From CAUZEO01 sp963578625 (GTDB lineage Bacteria; Verrucomicrobiota; Kiritimatiellia; SLOV01), in NCBI GenBank assembly GCA_963578625.1, contig CAUZEO010000083.1, positions 1 through 15,970 on the forward strand: a stretch of 15,970 bases of DNA. The letters are read 5' to 3'. The first letter of the stretch is position 1. Each line of letters opens with the position of its first letter. A program made the translations under genes and the position numbers. This document shows, in pieces, positions 14,673 to 15,970 of this stretch. The notes below the pieces were generated by a model that did not search any database, had not been told where the DNA came from, and saw only the letters and a list, made by a program, of their open reading frames with translations.

Positions 14673-15212
14673 ATGGAAATCTATCCGTGGCTACTGCAAG
14701 CTGGAGAAATTGTTCTTTGGATCCTCATTTGCCTCTCCTTTGTATTGGCGCTGGTGCTCTCATGCCTTTCGCTCTCCGGCACTTGGCTGGTGGCCCTTGC
14801 CGCGATTGGGGCGATTCTTTTGCGTCCGGGCGAGTTCCCCGGATGGGCAACGGTCATGGTTTTTCTTCTTCTCTCGGTTGCAGTTGAGCTAGTGGAGTGG
14901 TTTGCGGGGGCGTGGGGCGTCACGCGCCGCGGCGGTTCAGGTTGGGCCGGCCTGGCGGCGATTGTCGGGGGAACCATCGGCCTGATTGCGGGCACGTTCA
15001 TTCCCGTTCCTATAGCAGGGAGCCTGGTCGGCATGCTGATCGGCAGCTTCGCGCTCACTTTTGCGGTGGAACAATACCGCCTCAATCACACCGGACAGGC
15101 CGCCCACATTGCGCGGGGCGCGGTAATCGCCCGAGTCCTCGTTATTTTCCTCAAAGTGGTGACCACCCTGGGCATGATTGCGTTCCTGGCGGCAGGGATT
15201 CTGTTTGGCTGA
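14673..15212 (+). CDS. DUF456-family membrane protein
   Basis: This 179-residue, very hydrophobic protein matches the DUF456 family, whose function is not established. The first helix pair (about 10-50) contains the SLSGTWLVALAAIGAI segment. A second pair around 58-76 ends in VAVELVEWFAGAWG, and then the glycine-rich block RRGGSGWAGLAAIVGGTIGLIAGTFIPVPIAGSLVGMLIGSFALTF (about 86-130), the strongest family signature, is followed by an amphipathic EQYRLNH segment and a last helix (LKVVTTLGMIAFLAAGILFG). The start ATG follows GGGGAG by 10 nt, a reasonable ribosome site. It stands alone on its strand after the divergent transporter; nothing nearby suggests its role. A repeat-filled gap follows the stop codon. 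Confidence 0.85.
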   Translation: MEIYPWLLQAGEIVLWILICLSFVLALVLSCLSLSGTWLVALAAIGAILLRPGEFPGWATVMVFLLLSVAVELVEWFAGAWGVTRRGGSGWAGLAAIVGGTIGLIAGTFIPVPIAGSLVGMLIGSFALTFAVEQYRLNHTGQAAHIARGAVIARVLVIFLKVVTTLGMIAFLAAGILFG

Positions 15213-15246
15213 TCATGGGGCGGCCGCCGGGGGGGCTGACTCAAAT

Positions 15247-15351
15247 GGCTGACGTAGGCTGCCGCTCCGATGCAGTGCTGGTCATGATCCGGCCATTCTC
15301 AGAACGGCGGGGACCGCCGTTCCCGAGATTGAGTGGGACATGAATAGGCCT
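15247..15351. repeat. Second, compact copy of the long inverted-repeat element
   Basis: The left part (CTGACGTAGGCTGCCGCTCC, then GATGC, GGTCATGATC, CCATTCTCA) follows the same order as the arms at 9644-9715 and 9758-9828. It leads into a perfect 8-bp palindrome AACGGCGG-GGA-CCGCCGTT (15303-15321). A short right part (ATTGAG, TGGG, CATGAA, GGCC) matches the outward reading of the right arm of copy 1. The copy lacks the extra loop of copy 1, so the two halves share one central palindrome. Confidence 0.75.
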
Positions 15352-15360
15352 TCAGATCCT

Positions 15361-15460
15361 CTTTGTCCCCCGACCGTCCCGCATCTTCGTGCCCCGTCTT
15401 CGCCCCGCGTTTCGGCAGAGAAATTAGAGCACGAAGACGCGGGACGGTCGGGGGACAAAG
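15361..15460. repeat. Near-perfect 32-bp-arm inverted repeat
   Basis: Left arm 15361-15392 and right arm 15429-15460 are reverse complements at 31 of 32 positions; the single difference would be a G-U pair in RNA. The 36-nt loop (15393-15428) is GC-rich at first and AT-rich at the end. The structure lies 9 bp after the compact repeat copy and about 140 bp before the epimerase gene. It could be a strong transcript-end hairpin for the DUF456 gene or a small mobile repeat. Both functions are unproven. Confidence 0.85.
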
Positions 15461-15587
15461 GTAGATACAGAGCCCGGGGGGAGAGAGAAATTAGTTTTGG
15501 ACTGAGTTTTGGAATTTAGTTTCAGTCACCACCCCATTTATCTGCTTGTGAAAATCTTCCGCTGCAGGAATGATCCCCCCGCAAAAT

Positions 15588-15593
15588 AAGGAG
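15588..15593 (+). promoter_or_regulatory. Ribosome-binding site of the epimerase-like gene
   Basis: AAGGAG lies 7 nt before the ATG at 15601, an ideal spacing that fixes the start of the last gene in the window. Confidence 0.75.
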
Positions 15594-15600
15594 TATTGTC

Positions 15601-15970
15601 ATGAAAGTATGCGTCATTGGGGGAACCGGTCACATCGGGAGGTTCCTGACACCGGGACTGGTTCGCGACGGCCACCAGGTCACACTGATCACGAAGGGCG
15701 AAACCAAACAGACAGCGGACCCGGAATGGACACAAGTCAATGCGGTGCAGGCCGTTTACGAGCTTGGCGACGGTTTTCGAGATTTGATGAAGGACCTGGA
15801 TATCGACGTCCTCATCGACATCATCGGAAACGATGTTCCGACTCTCTACGATAACGCCAAGCACCGGATCGAGCACATCATTCTCTGCGGATCAATCTGG
15901 ATGTTCGGCGCCGCGAAAACCGTCCCCACCCCGGACGATACCCAGACTCCCTGCCCATTTGAAGGCTACG
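15601..15970 (+). CDS. NAD(P)-binding Rossmann-fold epimerase/reductase, 3' end beyond window
   Basis: Only the first 123 codons are present; the frame is open to the window end. The N-terminus MKVCVIGGTGHIGRFL holds the G-x-x-G-x-x-G dinucleotide-binding loop of extended short-chain dehydrogenases (NAD-dependent epimerase/dehydratase group). Successive Rossmann elements follow: HQVTLITKGE (strand 2 with a Lys/Thr end where NADP- or NAD-specific residues sit), DVLIDIIGND (strand 4), and HIILCGSIWMFG (strand 5, with the serine expected before the catalytic Tyr). The GSIWMFGAAKTVPTPDDTQTP part resembles the sugar-epimerase-like proteins in which the bases ahead of the Tyr-x-x-x-Lys motif line the substrate pocket; that motif itself lies outside the window. 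The start is well supported by its ribosome site. The substrate cannot be named from this fragment. Confidence 0.82.
   Translation, partial: MKVCVIGGTGHIGRFLTPGLVRDGHQVTLITKGETKQTADPEWTQVNAVQAVYELGDGFRDLMKDLDIDVLIDIIGNDVPTLYDNAKHRIEHIILCGSIWMFGAAKTVPTPDDTQTPCPFEGY

Larger units (their letters stand above)
15213..15600. other. Repeat-filled intergenic region
   Basis: The 388 bp between the DUF456 gene and the epimerase gene hold two separate inverted-repeat structures (15247-15351 and 15361-15460) and then AT-richer DNA. In that part AGTTTTGGA occurs twice within 17 bp (about 15493-15515). A weak promoter candidate, TTGTGA (15546-15551), a 17-nt spacer and AATGAT (15569-15574), precedes the epimerase ribosome site. 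I see no gene here on either strand. Confidence 0.6.

Noticed and set aside
15361..15460. CRISPR or tRNA-like interpretation of the repeat-rich gap
   Set aside because: There are only two arms in inverted, not direct, orientation with one loop. There is no regular spacer array and no cloverleaf.

Overview
The window is a GC-rich bacterial chromosomal segment, with no phage, plasmid, CRISPR, rRNA or tRNA signal that I can see. It carries twelve convincing protein genes, the last cut by the window edge, plus an unusual amount of intergenic inverted-repeat DNA. A class I (archaeal-type) lysyl-tRNA synthetase, palindromic repeats scattered between genes, and sugar-type transport and catabolic genes fit a PVC-like or Hydrogenedentes/Sumerlaeota-like bacterium. 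That placement is an inference and is not proven by the sequence.

Layout. 1-1200: rhomboid protease with a TPR-like tail (+). 1308-2297: DRE-TIM aldolase/lyase (-), convergent with the rhomboid. 2570-3238: ThuA-domain protein (+), divergent from the lyase. 3354-5252: class I LysRS with a long C-terminal extension (-). 5483-6364: class II aldolase-like protein lacking the canonical catalytic motif (+). 6505-9590: compact E2-E1alpha-E1beta set of a 2-oxoacid (pyruvate/acetoin-type) dehydrogenase (+). 9644-9828: long imperfect inverted repeat. 9857-13440: two genes for a CUT1-type sugar importer (+); the first fuses a solute-binding domain to a MalF-like permease and the second is MalG-like. 13441-13769: hairpins and a short gene remnant. 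13770-14552: YhhQ/VUT-type queuosine-precursor transporter (-). 14673-15212: DUF456 membrane protein (+). 15213-15600: a second copy of the long repeat and a near-perfect 32-bp-arm inverted repeat. 15601-end: start of an NAD(P)-binding epimerase/reductase (+).

How it works together. The importer would bring in a carbohydrate, with its ATPase encoded elsewhere. The aldolase-like protein could act on a sugar phosphate, if it is still an enzyme. The E1/E2 complex would oxidatively decarboxylate a 2-oxo acid to an acyl-CoA; its E3 is also encoded elsewhere. Only the E2-E1alpha-E1beta trio and the transporter pair are tightly coupled by overlaps or short gaps. The wider pathway is inference.

The most unusual items are the solute-binding-protein/permease fusion, the aldolase-fold protein whose H-x-D-H motif is replaced, an E2 with no visible peripheral-subunit-binding domain, and three kinds of palindromic repeats, one of which overlaps the stop codons of two genes.
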